From Gammaproteobacteria bacterium (GTDB lineage Bacteria; Pseudomonadota; Gammaproteobacteria; Pseudomonadales; JADFDG01): 64,000 nucleotides of DNA. The notes beneath the pieces were generated by a model that made no database searches, was not told the DNA's origin, and saw nothing but the letters and a program-made list of their open reading frames with translations. Below, in pieces: positions 18,311 through 27,159 of the stretch (positions are counted from its first letter, which is position 1; every line of letters starts with the position of its first letter). The DNA lies in assembly GCA_018262975.1 (NCBI GenBank), contig JADFDG010000001.1, forward strand, positions 227,372-291,371. Direction: 5' to 3'. The translations under genes and the position numbers were made by a program.

Positions 18311-19348
18311 ATGAACGAAAGCAGCGTCGCCATCAACTACATCCGCAGCGCCCTGCAGGCCGCCCGCGACGCCGGGCTGGACGTGGGCGCGCTGCTCGAG
18401 TCCGCCGGCATCCCCGCCAGCCTGCTCGGGGAAAGCCGCGCACGGGTGTCGCACGCGCAGTACCTGCGCCTGACCCTGGCGGCAATGCGCGCGCTCGACG
18501 ACGAGTTCCTGCGCCGCGGCGGCATCCGCCGCACGCCGATGGGCACCTTCCCGCTGATGTGCCGCGCGGCCATCCACGAGCCGAACCTGCGCCGGGCGCT
18601 CGTGCTGGCACTGCGTTTCTACGACACCCTGTTGCCGGACGTGCAGTTGTCGCTGCATCGGCACGGCGAGTCGGCGGTGCTGTCGGTGGCGCTGGCTGAT
18701 CCCGGCGTGGACCCCGATCACGTCATGGTCGAGGTGATGCTGGTGCTGGCGCAGCGCTTCGCCAGCTGGCTGGTGGACCATCGCATCGCGCTGACCGCGG
18801 CGGAGTTCACCTATCCGCCACCGTCGCACGTGGACGAGTACCGCATGCTGTTCCACTGCCCGCTGGCCTTCGACGCCGCGCGCAATGCCATCCATTTCCA
18901 GGCCCGTTACCTGGACTGGCCGGTGGCACAGACGCCACGCTCGCTCAAGCGCTTCCTGCGCGACGCGCCGGGTAACCTGCTGGTCATTCCCGACAACGAC
19001 AATTCCGTCACCGCGCAGGTGCGCGCCTGCCTGGGCCGCGACTTCTCGCAGGAACTGCCGGACTTCGAGGAAGTGGCGCTGCGCCTGAAGATCACCCCGC
19101 AGACACTGCGCCGCCGCCTGCGCGAGGAAGGCACCTCCTACCAGGAGATCAAGGACAACATCCGCCGCGACGCCGCCATTGCCTACCTGTCGCGACCACA
19201 GCTGTCGATCATGGACATCGCCCAGATGATGGGCTTCTCCGAGCCCAGCACCTTCCACCGCGCCTTCAAGAAATGGACGGGGCTCACCCCGGGCGCCTAC
19301 CGGCAGGGAAGCGCCGACCGCGACGGCACCACCGACGCCGACGACTGA
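18311..19348 (+). CDS. AraC-family regulator, paralogue of the one at 5891-6931
   Basis: This 345-residue regulator has the Arabinose_bd-type N-domain (about 20-215) and a C-terminal AraC DNA-binding domain. The HTH segment (TPQTLRRRLREEGTSYQEIK, MMGFSEPSTFHRAFKKW) is nearly residue-for-residue like the regulator at 5891-6931, whereas the N-domains differ more, suggesting different ligands but similar operators. It is divergent from the racemase-like gene across 198 bp and lies 11 bp upstream of the acyltransferase gene, so it may govern both. Effector unknown. Confidence 0.87.
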   Translation: MNESSVAINYIRSALQAARDAGLDVGALLESAGIPASLLGESRARVSHAQYLRLTLAAMRALDDEFLRRGGIRRTPMGTFPLMCRAAIHEPNLRRALVLALRFYDTLLPDVQLSLHRHGESAVLSVALADPGVDPDHVMVEVMLVLAQRFASWLVDHRIALTAAEFTYPPPSHVDEYRMLFHCPLAFDAARNAIHFQARYLDWPVAQTPRSLKRFLRDAPGNLLVIPDNDNSVTAQVRACLGRDFSQELPDFEEVALRLKITPQTLRRRLREEGTSYQEIKDNIRRDAAIAYLSRPQLSIMDIAQMMGFSEPSTFHRAFKKWTGLTPGAYRQGSADRDGTTDADD

Positions 19349-19359
19349 ACGAGGACCAC

Positions 19360-20256
19360 ATGCTGACCTTCCTGCCCGTGTTCCTGCGCGCCCCGCTGGC
19401 CGCCCTGATCATCATCGTCAACACGCTGGCGCACTGCCTGCCGCTGTTCGGGTTCGCGCTGCTGAAATTCCTGCTGCCGGTGCATGCCGCGCGCACGTTC
19501 CTGTCGCGCGTTCTGATCGTCATCGCCGAGAGCTGGATTTCCGTCAACGGGTTCACGCTGTGGCTGTTCACGCGCATCGACTGGCAGGTGGAAGGCCTGG
19601 AAGGGCTGCGCCACGAGGGGCACTACCTGGTGGTGAGCAACCACCAGAGCTGGGTGGACATCCCGGTGCTGCAGCGCACCTTCAACCGTCGCATCCCGTT
19701 CCTGAAATTCTTCCTGAAGCAGGAACTCATCTGGGTGCCGGTGCTGGGCCTGGCCTGGTGGGCGCTGGACTTCCCGTTCATGAAGCGCCACTCGAAGGAA
19801 TACCTCGAGAAGCACCCGGAAATGAAGGGCAAGGACCTGGAAACCACCCGCGCGGCCTGCCAGAAATTCCGCCACGTGCCGGTGTCGGTGATGAACTTCG
19901 TCGAAGGCACGCGCTTTACCGACAGCAAGCACGCCGCGCAGCAATCGCCGTTTGCGCACCTGCTGAAGCCCAAGGCCGGCGGCGTGGCCTTCGTGCTCAA
20001 CGCCATGGGCGATATCCTGCAGTCGATCGTCGACGTGACCATCGTCTACCCGCAGGGCCGCCCCACGTTCACCGACCTGATCGCCGGGCGCATCGCCACC
20101 GTGCGCGTGCACGTGCGCACGCTGGAGATCCCGCGTGACCTGCTCGGCGGCGACTACGAGAACGACCCGGCCTATCGCGAGCGCTTCCAGCGCTGGCTGA
20201 CGCAATTGTGGAGCGACAAGGACGCGCTGGTCGCCCGGCTGTCCGCGCGCCGCTGA
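19360..20256 (+). CDS. lysophospholipid acyltransferase, PlsC/YihG-like
   Basis: Two N-terminal membrane spans (about 5-35 and 48-70) anchor a PlsC-type acyltransferase. The catalytic NHQSWVD motif lies at 94-100 (His95, Asp100) and the glycerophosphate-binding FVEGTR at 180-185. The 298-residue length and the FPFMKRHSKEYLEKHPE segment fit the YihG/AGPAT4-type branch, which acylates lysophosphatidic acid or lysophosphatidylglycerol. The ATG at 19360 follows GAGG. It is probably co-transcribed with the AraC-type regulator upstream (11-bp gap) and the DUF349 gene downstream (30-bp gap). Confidence 0.88.
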   Translation: MLTFLPVFLRAPLAALIIIVNTLAHCLPLFGFALLKFLLPVHAARTFLSRVLIVIAESWISVNGFTLWLFTRIDWQVEGLEGLRHEGHYLVVSNHQSWVDIPVLQRTFNRRIPFLKFFLKQELIWVPVLGLAWWALDFPFMKRHSKEYLEKHPEMKGKDLETTRAACQKFRHVPVSVMNFVEGTRFTDSKHAAQQSPFAHLLKPKAGGVAFVLNAMGDILQSIVDVTIVYPQGRPTFTDLIAGRIATVRVHVRTLEIPRDLLGGDYENDPAYRERFQRWLTQLWSDKDALVARLSARR

Positions 20257-20286
20257 AACCCGACACCCACGCGGAAAAACGCCACC

Positions 20287-22824
20287 ATGTTCGAGAAGCT
20301 CACCGGCCTGTTCCGCCGCGGCAAGACTCCCGCCCCGCCCCCTCCATCCCGGCCCGCGGCCCCGCCGGTGGACACCGCAGGCGAGGCGGCGCGCGCCGAG
20401 CGCATCGCCCAGGCGTCCCGCGAACTCGACAACCAGCCGTCCGTGGCAACCGCCACGCGCATCGTCCGCGAGGAATTGCCGGTCGAACTGCGCCTGCGCG
20501 CGCTGGCACTGGTCACCGACACCGCCCTACTGCGTAGCCTGGCGCTCGACGACAAGGTCGTCCGTATCCGCCTCGCGGCGGCCGGGCGACTGTCAGACGC
20601 GTCCGACCTCGAGGCCTTGCGCCGCGACAGCGGCGACAAGGCGGTACAGCGCCATGTGCGCGACGCGCTGAAGGCACTGCGTGACTCGCAGAGGGCCGCG
20701 GAGGAAACCCGCGCCCGCATCGCCCAGTTGCTGGCGTCCATTGCCCAGCACGCCGGCCGCACCTTCGAGCCGCTGTATGACGCCAGGCTGGATGCGCTCG
20801 AGCAGGCATGGCGCGAAGTGGTCCAGCACGCGGCCGCCGCCGAGCAGGAGCGCTTCGCCGAACTGGCCGCCCTCGCCCGCGAGACGGTGCGCCGGCACGC
20901 CGCGCAGATTGCCGCCCGCGAGTCGGCCATTGCCGCAAAACAGGAACTCATCGCCGCCTGCGCGGAACTCGAGGCGCTGCTGGCACGGCTGGCACGCGAG
21001 GACCTCGCCGCCGACGCCTCGTCGGTGGCTGCGGTGCGTACCGTCCAGCAGAACCGCTGGGATGAGGCAGCCGGCAGCGTCGATGCCGTGGATGCGCCGC
21101 TCGCGCGCCGCTGGCACGAGGCCGCCGCGGGTATCGATCGCTGGCTGGTCGCTGCCGGTGAACTGCCGCGCCTTGCGCCACTCGCATCCGCGTTGATCGG
21201 CGAGATCGCCGCCAACCCGCAACCCGACGCGGACACCCTCGACGACTGGCAGGACCGCCTGGCCGCGCTCACCGACAGCCTGGACTGGCCGTCGGCCGTC
21301 CCCGAACCGGCGCTGGTTCGGGAACTGGCGCAGGCCCGCGGGCAACTGTCGACGCTGCGCAAGGCACGCCAGGCCGACCGCGAGCAGCACCTTGCGCACC
21401 TGCGCCGGCGCCGCCATGCACTCAAGCGCATGATCGAGGAAGGCCAGTTGCGGCCGGCCACCCGCACCCACGCCTGGCTGGAGAAACAGATCGCTGCACT
21501 GCCGCCGCGTGACGCCGACAGCGAACGCACGGCACTGGCGCCGGTGAGCGAGGCACTGCGCCAGCTGCATGACTGGTACGAATTCGCCTCGGTGCCGAAG
21601 AAGCTCGAACTGTGCGAACGCATGGAGGCGATGGACGCGCGCCCCGCCGACATCAGCGCGCACGCAGAGCGCGTGCGTGAACTGCGCGAGCGCTGGAACA
21701 CCCTGTGCGCGGCCGACCCGCTGGCCGATCCGGAACTGCGCGAGCGCTTCGAACGCGCCGCGGCGCTGGCCTGGGCACCCTGTGCCGCGTGGTACGCCGA
21801 ACAGCATCGCATCCAGGACGAGAATCTCGCCAGGCGCAGCGCGCTGTGCGATCGCCTGGCCGCGGAAATCGCCGCCGTGGACAGCAACCCGCCGCGCGAC
21901 GCGGCCGGCTGGCGCAACCTCGAAAAGCTCGATCGCGACGCCCGCGCCGAGTGGAAATCGCACGAGCCGGTACGCTGGCCGGAGGCCCGTGCGGTGCAGG
22001 ATCGCTTCGGCAGCTTGCTCGGTGAACTGCGCGCACGCGTGGATGCCGAGCGCAAGCGGAACGGTGCGCGCAAGCAGGCGCTGGTGGCCGAAGCGCGGGC
22101 CCTTGCCTCGCGCGAGCCGCTCGACGCCGCCCTGGCCGAAGCGCGCCGCCTGCAGGACGCCTGGAAGCAGACCGGCTACACGGACCCCCGCGAAGATCGC
22201 GCCTGCTGGCAGGATTTCCGAGCAGCCATCGATGCCGTCTTCGCGCGCCGGGATGCCGAACGCGACGCCGAGCGCAGCGCACGGGAGGCCCAGCTAGCCG
22301 CCAGCGCCGCCCGTGCCGCTGAGGAAAGCGAGAAGCGCGCGCGCCGGCAGCAGGAACAGCAGGCGGCGCGTCGCGAGGAAATCAACGCCGCGCTGACGCT
22401 GGCTGAACTGGAGTCACGCTGGCTGGAAGGCGAGACGCCCGACGCCGCGCTGCTCGAGCGCGTCCCGACGGCAGGCGCCGGCAAATCCTCGCTGGCGCCC
22501 CTGTTGCGGGCGCGTGTCGCGCGCATCGCGGCCAACGACCGTCCCGACGCCGCAACGCTGGCGGCCAATGCGGCACGGCTCGGGGAACTGACGCTGGACG
22601 TGGAAATCGCCTTCGACCTGCCCTCGCCGCCCGCGCTGGCGCAGGCGCGCATGGCGCGCAAGGTGGAGCGGCTGAATGCCTCCTTGCGCAGCAGCAAGGA
22701 AGGCGGCCCGGCAGGCCAGCAGGCAGCGCTGCTGGATGCCTGGCTCGGCACCGGCCCGGTGCCGGCCGCCGACCGTGCACCGTTGCAGGAACGCATCAGG
22801 CGGTTGCTGGTCGACCCGCAGTAG
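20287..22824 (+). CDS. DUF349 domain protein, 845 aa
   Basis: This large, almost entirely alpha-helical protein is rich in Ala, Arg, Glu and Asp and contains repeated three-helix DUF349-type units. The clearest are RERWNTLCAADPLADPELRERFERA, AEWKSHEPVRW and DAWKQTGYTDPREDRACWQDFRAAID. An N-terminal HEAT-like portion (about 50-140, LRLRALALVTDTALLRSLAL) and long coiled coils are also apparent. There is no signal peptide, so it is cytoplasmic. The family is common in gammaproteobacteria and its function is unknown. Despite the strong antisense open frames, this is the coding strand. Confidence 0.85.
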   Translation: MFEKLTGLFRRGKTPAPPPPSRPAAPPVDTAGEAARAERIAQASRELDNQPSVATATRIVREELPVELRLRALALVTDTALLRSLALDDKVVRIRLAAAGRLSDASDLEALRRDSGDKAVQRHVRDALKALRDSQRAAEETRARIAQLLASIAQHAGRTFEPLYDARLDALEQAWREVVQHAAAAEQERFAELAALARETVRRHAAQIAARESAIAAKQELIAACAELEALLARLAREDLAADASSVAAVRTVQQNRWDEAAGSVDAVDAPLARRWHEAAAGIDRWLVAAGELPRLAPLASALIGEIAANPQPDADTLDDWQDRLAALTDSLDWPSAVPEPALVRELAQARGQLSTLRKARQADREQHLAHLRRRRHALKRMIEEGQLRPATRTHAWLEKQIAALPPRDADSERTALAPVSEALRQLHDWYEFASVPKKLELCERMEAMDARPADISAHAERVRELRERWNTLCAADPLADPELRERFERAAALAWAPCAAWYAEQHRIQDENLARRSALCDRLAAEIAAVDSNPPRDAAGWRNLEKLDRDARAEWKSHEPVRWPEARAVQDRFGSLLGELRARVDAERKRNGARKQALVAEARALASREPLDAALAEARRLQDAWKQTGYTDPREDRACWQDFRAAIDAVFARRDAERDAERSAREAQLAASAARAAEESEKRARRQQEQQAARREEINAALTLAELESRWLEGETPDAALLERVPTAGAGKSSLAPLLRARVARIAANDRPDAATLAANAARLGELTLDVEIAFDLPSPPALAQARMARKVERLNASLRSSKEGGPAGQQAALLDAWLGTGPVPAADRAPLQERIRRLLVDPQ

Positions 22825-22828
22825 TGTC

Positions 22829-22854
22829 GCGGCCGGCGACGCCGGCCCGGCCGC
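22829..22854. other. GC-rich hairpin between convergent genes
   Basis: GCGGCCGG at 22829-22836 pairs with CCGGCCGC at 22847-22854, located 4 bp after the DUF349 stop and just before the tesA stop. There is no T-run in either direction, so whether it terminates transcription is uncertain. Confidence 0.35.
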
Positions 22855-22857
22855 TGC

Positions 22858-23481
22858 TCAGCGCGCGGCCTTCAGCATGGGTTCCAGCACCGGCCACACC
22901 GTGTCGACCATCACCGGCTGTGCCAGCGAATTGGGGTGGATGCCGTCGGACTGCATCATGTCCGGGTCGACGGCGACCTTCGCCAGGAAGCCCGGCAACA
23001 AGGTCGCGCCGGCTGCCTGCGCAACACCGGCGTAAAGCCCGGAAAATTCGCGCGCGTATTTCGGGCCGTAATTGGGCGGGATGTCGATGCCCAGCAGCAG
23101 CACCTGCGCACCGGCCTTGCGCGACAACTTCACCATCTGCGTGAGGTTGTGGCGCGTGGTCTTCACCGGCAGCCCGCGCAGGCCGTCGTTACCGCCCAGC
23201 TCGATCACCACCACCGCCGGACGGTGCTGGCGCAACAGCGTCGGCAGGCGCGACAGGCCACCGGCAGTGGTGTCTCCGCTGACGGAGGCGTTGACCAGCT
23301 TGTGCGGATAGCCCTTCTGCGCCATGCGGGTTTCCAGCAATTTCACCCACACCTTCGCGGGTGGCATGCCGTAACCGGCGCTGATACTGTCACCGACGAC
23401 CAGCACCGTGCCGGCAACGGCAACGGCCGGACCCCACAGCAACACCATCGCGCAGGCCAGCAGGCGGAGGAAACGCGGCAT
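22858..23481 (-). CDS. tesA: arylesterase / thioesterase I (TesA), SGNH hydrolase
   Basis: TesA is a periplasmic SGNH hydrolase with acyl-CoA thioesterase, esterase and lysophospholipase activity. The 207-residue precursor has a signal peptide (ACAMVLLWGPAVAVAG), GDSIS with nucleophile Ser32, the GGND block, and the C-terminal DGIHPN with catalytic Asp/His. The start codon shares two bases with the divergent ybbA start (CATG at 23479-23482), so each promoter lies inside the other's coding sequence. The tesA/ybbA/ybbP arrangement is conserved in gammaproteobacteria. Confidence 0.93.
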   Translation of the reverse strand: MPRFLRLLACAMVLLWGPAVAVAGTVLVVGDSISAGYGMPPAKVWVKLLETRMAQKGYPHKLVNASVSGDTTAGGLSRLPTLLRQHRPAVVVIELGGNDGLRGLPVKTTRHNLTQMVKLSRKAGAQVLLLGIDIPPNYGPKYAREFSGLYAGVAQAAGATLLPGFLAKVAVDPDMMQSDGIHPNSLAQPVMVDTVWPVLEPMLKAAR

Positions 23482-24184
23482 GTCGACACCCCCAGTTCAG
23501 TCTCCAGCAGCGACGGTAGTGGCGGCACGCAACCTTGGCAAGCGCGTGAACGACGGCGCACTGGCGATTCTCGACGACGTGTCGTTCAGCGTGACCGACG
23601 GCGAGAGCGTGGCCATCGTCGGCAGTTCGGGCTCGGGCAAGTCGACCTTGCTGTCGCTGCTGGCCGGACTGGACACACCGACCACGGGCGAAGCCTGGCT
23701 CGCCGGCGAGCGCATCGACGACCGCGACGAGGACTCCCGCGCCGCCTGCCGGGCCGGACGCGTCGGCTTCGTGTTCCAGTCCTTCCAGTTGCTGCCGTCG
23801 ATGACCGCGCTGGAGAACGTCATGCTGCCGCTGGAAATTGCCGGCGCCACCGACGCGCGCAAGCAGGCCGGTGAATGGCTGTCACGGGTGGGCCTCGATG
23901 CACGACTGGGCCACTACCCGCGGCAACTGTCCGGCGGAGAACAGCAGCGCGTCGCCATTGCCCGCGCATTTGCCATGCGGCCGCGCATCCTGTTCGCCGA
24001 CGAGCCCACCGGCAACCTCGACAGCGCGACGGGCGCGCAGGTCGCCGACCTGCTGTTCGCCATGAACCGCGACACCGGCACCACCCTGGTGCTGGTGACC
24101 CACGATGCGACGCTGGCCGCGCGTTGCGCGCGCCGCATCGAACTGGCCGCCGGCCGGCTGGTGGCGGACTCCCATGCACGCTGA
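23480..24184 (+). CDS. ybbA: ABC transporter ATP-binding protein YbbA
   Basis: This 234-residue ATPase belongs to the LolD/MacB-like MVE class. Walker A is GSSGSGKS (48-55), the Q-loop Gln100 sits in VFQSFQLLP, the signature is LSGGEQQR (150-157), Walker B is LFADEP (171-176) and the switch His is 208. It pairs with YbbP, encoded immediately downstream with an 11-bp overlap. The ATG at 23480 has GGAGG about 9 nt upstream, inside tesA. An in-frame ATG at 23408 would lie wholly antisense to tesA and lacks support. Confidence 0.92.
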   Translation: MSTPPVQSPAATVVAARNLGKRVNDGALAILDDVSFSVTDGESVAIVGSSGSGKSTLLSLLAGLDTPTTGEAWLAGERIDDRDEDSRAACRAGRVGFVFQSFQLLPSMTALENVMLPLEIAGATDARKQAGEWLSRVGLDARLGHYPRQLSGGEQQRVAIARAFAMRPRILFADEPTGNLDSATGAQVADLLFAMNRDTGTTLVLVTHDATLAARCARRIELAAGRLVADSHAR

Positions 24185-26663
24185 ACTCGTACTGGCCTGG
24201 CGCCTGGTGGCGCGCCAGTGGCGCGCCGGTGACCTGCGGCTGATGGCGGGCGCCGCCATGCTGGCCGTCGCCGTGGTGACGTTGCTGGCAGCATTCGGCG
24301 ACCGCCTGGAGCGCGGTCTGGTGAGCCGCGCCGCCGACCTGCTGGGCGCGGACCTGGTGCTGGCCGGCACGCGTCCGCCGAGCGACGACGCCCTCGCGAT
24401 CGCCGCTCGCCACGGTCTGCTCATGGCCCGGGCCGTGGACTTCAGCACCATGCTCGCCGGCGCGGACGCCGGCGACGATGCCCCGACCCTGCTGGTGTCC
24501 GTGCGCGCCGCCGCCGACGGCTATCCGCTGCGCGGCGAACTGCGCACCGGCGAACCCGGTGCGGACGGCGTCGCCAGCCACGGCCCACGCCCGGGTGAAA
24601 TATGGATCGAGCCGCGCGTGCGCGACGAACTCGGCATCGACGTGGGCGCACGCGTTGCGGTCGGCTACGCGACCCTCACGGTGACGGCATTGCTCGCCCA
24701 CGAACCGGATCGCGCCGCCGACTTCTCCGCCTTCTCGCCGCGCGCACTGATGCACCAGGCGGATCTCGACGCCACCCGCGTGATCCAGCCCGGCAGCCGG
24801 GTGCGCTATCGCACCCTGTTTGCCGGCAACAGCGACGCCCTTGCCGCGGCCCGGCAGGAACTCGAGTCATTGCGCGCGCCACACGAGGAACTGATCGACG
24901 TGCAGGGCGGCAGCCGGCGCACCGCCACGGCGCTGTCACGCACGCTGCAGTTCCTGTCACTGACCGGCGTGCTGGGCGTGGTGCTGTGCGGCGCCGCCAT
25001 CGGCATCGCCGCGGACCGGCAATCGCGGCGCCTGTACGACACCGCCGCGCTGCTGCGCACCTTCGGCCTGCCGCAACGCGCCCTGCAGCGCGTACTGGTG
25101 CTGCAAGTCATGGTACTGGCGCTGGCCACCGGCATCGCCGGGACGCTCGCCGGCCTGGCCGCGCAGGGCATGCTGGCCCGCCTGCTCACCGGTTTGTTGC
25201 CGGCGGCACTGCCGCCACCGGGGATCACCCCGGCGCTGGTAGGCCTGGCCACCGCCTTCATCGCGGTGCCCGCCTTCGCGCTGCCGCCGCTGGCACGACT
25301 GGCGACCGTATCGCCGTTGCGCGTACTGCGCCGCGATCTCGACCCGCCCACGCGCCGCACCGCCGCGCACTACGCGCTGGGCCTCGGCCTGCTGGCACTG
25401 CTGGTGGTCGGCGTGGCCGACGACCGCACGCTGGCGGCCACGCTGCTCGGTGCCACGCTGCTGCTGATCGCCGTCACCGTACCGCTGGCCGTGTTGTTGC
25501 TGCGCGTACTGCGGCACCTGCGCCCGCGCCTGTCGCTGCCGCTGCGCCTGGCGGCCGACCGGCTGGCCTTCACGCCCTGGCGATTCGGCGCACAACTGGC
25601 GGCGTTCGCGCTGATCATCGCCACCATGACGCTCACCGGCCTGCTGCGCGACGACCTGTTCGCAACCTGGCAGAAGCAGTTGCCGGCCGACGCGCCCAAC
25701 CTGTTTGCCGTCAACCTGCTGCCCCACGAGCGCGACGACTTCCTCGCGCTGCTCGCCGCGCGCGACATTGCCGCACCGCCCATGTACCCGGTAACGCCCG
25801 GCCGGCTGGTGCGCATCGGCGATGCGCCACTGGCCGAACGCGTGCCGCCGGACTCCGACGCCGCCCGCTCGCTGGACCGGGACATCATCCTCACCCAGGG
25901 CGCCATCGACCCCGACAGCGTCACCGATGGCGAGGGCTGGGACCTGTCGGCCGCCCCGGGCCTGGTCTCGGTGGAGGAGCGCCTGGCGGGCCGCATGGGA
26001 CTGGCCATCGGTGAACGCCTGGTGTTCATCATCGAGGGCCGCGAAGTCAGCGTGACCGTCGCCGGCTTCCGCCGCGTCGACTGGGACAGCTTCCGTCCCA
26101 ATTTCTTCATGATCCTGTCGCCCGGAACGCTCGGTGATGCGCCCTACACCTGGCTGGCCAGTTTCCGCGCCGACGACCCGGTCGCGACCACGCGTGCGCT
26201 GCGCGCGGGTTTTCCCTCGCTGTCGGTGATCGAGATCGGCCCGCTGCTGGAACGCATGGGCACCTTCGTCGGCACGATGGCGCGCGGCATCGAGTTCGTG
26301 CTGGTGCTGATGCTGCTGGCGGCGCTGCTGTTGCTGGCCGCCTCGGTGGCCGCCGGCATGGACGAACGGCTTGCCGAGGCGGCCGTGCTGCGCGTGCTGG
26401 GCGCCCGCCGTCGCTTGCTGCGCGTTACCCTGCTGGCGGAATTCGCCCTGCTCGGGCTGCTGGCCGGCCTGCTCGCCATGGTCGCCACCGAGGCCGCGCG
26501 TTCGCAACTGTACGAGCGCGTGCTTGACCTCGCATGGACGCCGCTGGGCTGGCCCTGGCTGCTGGTACCACTGGCGGCGGCCACGCTGCTGGCGCTGGTC
26601 GGGCTGGCGGCGGCGCGTGGCAGCCTGGCGGCCGACGCCGGCCGGGTACTCAAGGAAGGCTGA
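24174..26663 (+). CDS. ybbP: FtsX-like permease YbbP
   Basis: This 829-residue inner-membrane permease has the expected arrangement: one N-terminal span (about 23-42), a large periplasmic domain, several spans around 250-450, a second periplasmic domain (about 470-660) and three C-terminal spans with FtsX-type LAEAAVLRVLGARRRLLR. With YbbA it forms a type VII ABC mechanotransmission complex of uncertain substrate, possibly acting on envelope lipids or lipoproteins. The proximity of the acyl-hydrolase tesA supports a lipid-related role. The ATG at 24174 overlaps ybbA by 11 bp. Confidence 0.9.
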   Translation: MHAELVLAWRLVARQWRAGDLRLMAGAAMLAVAVVTLLAAFGDRLERGLVSRAADLLGADLVLAGTRPPSDDALAIAARHGLLMARAVDFSTMLAGADAGDDAPTLLVSVRAAADGYPLRGELRTGEPGADGVASHGPRPGEIWIEPRVRDELGIDVGARVAVGYATLTVTALLAHEPDRAADFSAFSPRALMHQADLDATRVIQPGSRVRYRTLFAGNSDALAAARQELESLRAPHEELIDVQGGSRRTATALSRTLQFLSLTGVLGVVLCGAAIGIAADRQSRRLYDTAALLRTFGLPQRALQRVLVLQVMVLALATGIAGTLAGLAAQGMLARLLTGLLPAALPPPGITPALVGLATAFIAVPAFALPPLARLATVSPLRVLRRDLDPPTRRTAAHYALGLGLLALLVVGVADDRTLAATLLGATLLLIAVTVPLAVLLLRVLRHLRPRLSLPLRLAADRLAFTPWRFGAQLAAFALIIATMTLTGLLRDDLFATWQKQLPADAPNLFAVNLLPHERDDFLALLAARDIAAPPMYPVTPGRLVRIGDAPLAERVPPDSDAARSLDRDIILTQGAIDPDSVTDGEGWDLSAAPGLVSVEERLAGRMGLAIGERLVFIIEGREVSVTVAGFRRVDWDSFRPNFFMILSPGTLGDAPYTWLASFRADDPVATTRALRAGFPSLSVIEIGPLLERMGTFVGTMARGIEFVLVLMLLAALLLLAASVAAGMDERLAEAAVLRVLGARRRLLRVTLLAEFALLGLLAGLLAMVATEAARSQLYERVLDLAWTPLGWPWLLVPLAAATLLALVGLAAARGSLAADAGRVLKEG

Positions 26664-26681
26664 AACCTGCAGGACACGACC

Positions 26682-27146
26682 ATGGCCATCGAGATCGAAC
26701 GCAAGTTCCTGGTGAAAGACACCACCTTCCTCGCCGGCCGCAGCGGGCGGCGGCTGGCCCAGGGTTATCTGTCCGACGACGGCACGACCAGCGTGCGCGT
26801 GCGCCTGGACGGCGAGCGCGGCACACTCACGGTCAAGCACGGGCGCGACAGCCTCGGACGCCTGGAGTTCGAGTACGCCATTCCCGCCGACGACGCCCGC
26901 CGCCTGCTGGCCGAGGCCTGCAAGGGCCCGCTCATCGACAAGACCCGCTTCGACGTCATCGTTGACGGCAGTCACTGGGAGGTCGATGTCTTCCATGGCG
27001 AGAATGACGGCCTCGTGGTCGCCGAGATCGAACTGCCTGCTGCCGACGCGCCCTATGCGCGCCCGGCCTGGCTGGACAGCGAGGTCACCGCCGACCCCCG
27101 TTACCTCAACGTCAACCTGGCGCGCCACCCCTGGAAGCGCTGGTAA
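26682..27146 (+). CDS. CYTH-domain triphosphatase, 154 aa
   Basis: The EIERKF signature at residues 4-9 starts a triphosphate tunnel metalloenzyme fold. Alternating charged residues line the tunnel (VRVRLDGERGTLTVKHG, EFEYAIP, DKTRFDV, EVDVFHGEN, VAEIELP). Single-domain bacterial CYTH proteins hydrolyse inorganic triphosphate or nucleoside triphosphates with divalent metal. In E. coli YgiF a CYTH domain is fused to CHAD; here the CHAD gene follows separately after 13 bp, and a SixA-like phosphatase comes next. Confidence 0.92.
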   Translation: MAIEIERKFLVKDTTFLAGRSGRRLAQGYLSDDGTTSVRVRLDGERGTLTVKHGRDSLGRLEFEYAIPADDARRLLAEACKGPLIDKTRFDVIVDGSHWEVDVFHGENDGLVVAEIELPAADAPYARPAWLDSEVTADPRYLNVNLARHPWKRW

Positions 27147-27159
27147 GCGGGCACACCGG

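Noticed and set aside
20172-22073. 633-residue minus-strand frame opposite the DUF349 gene
   Set aside because: Ser/Arg/Ala-rich low complexity without domain signatures; the plus strand has the DUF349 motifs and a proper start.
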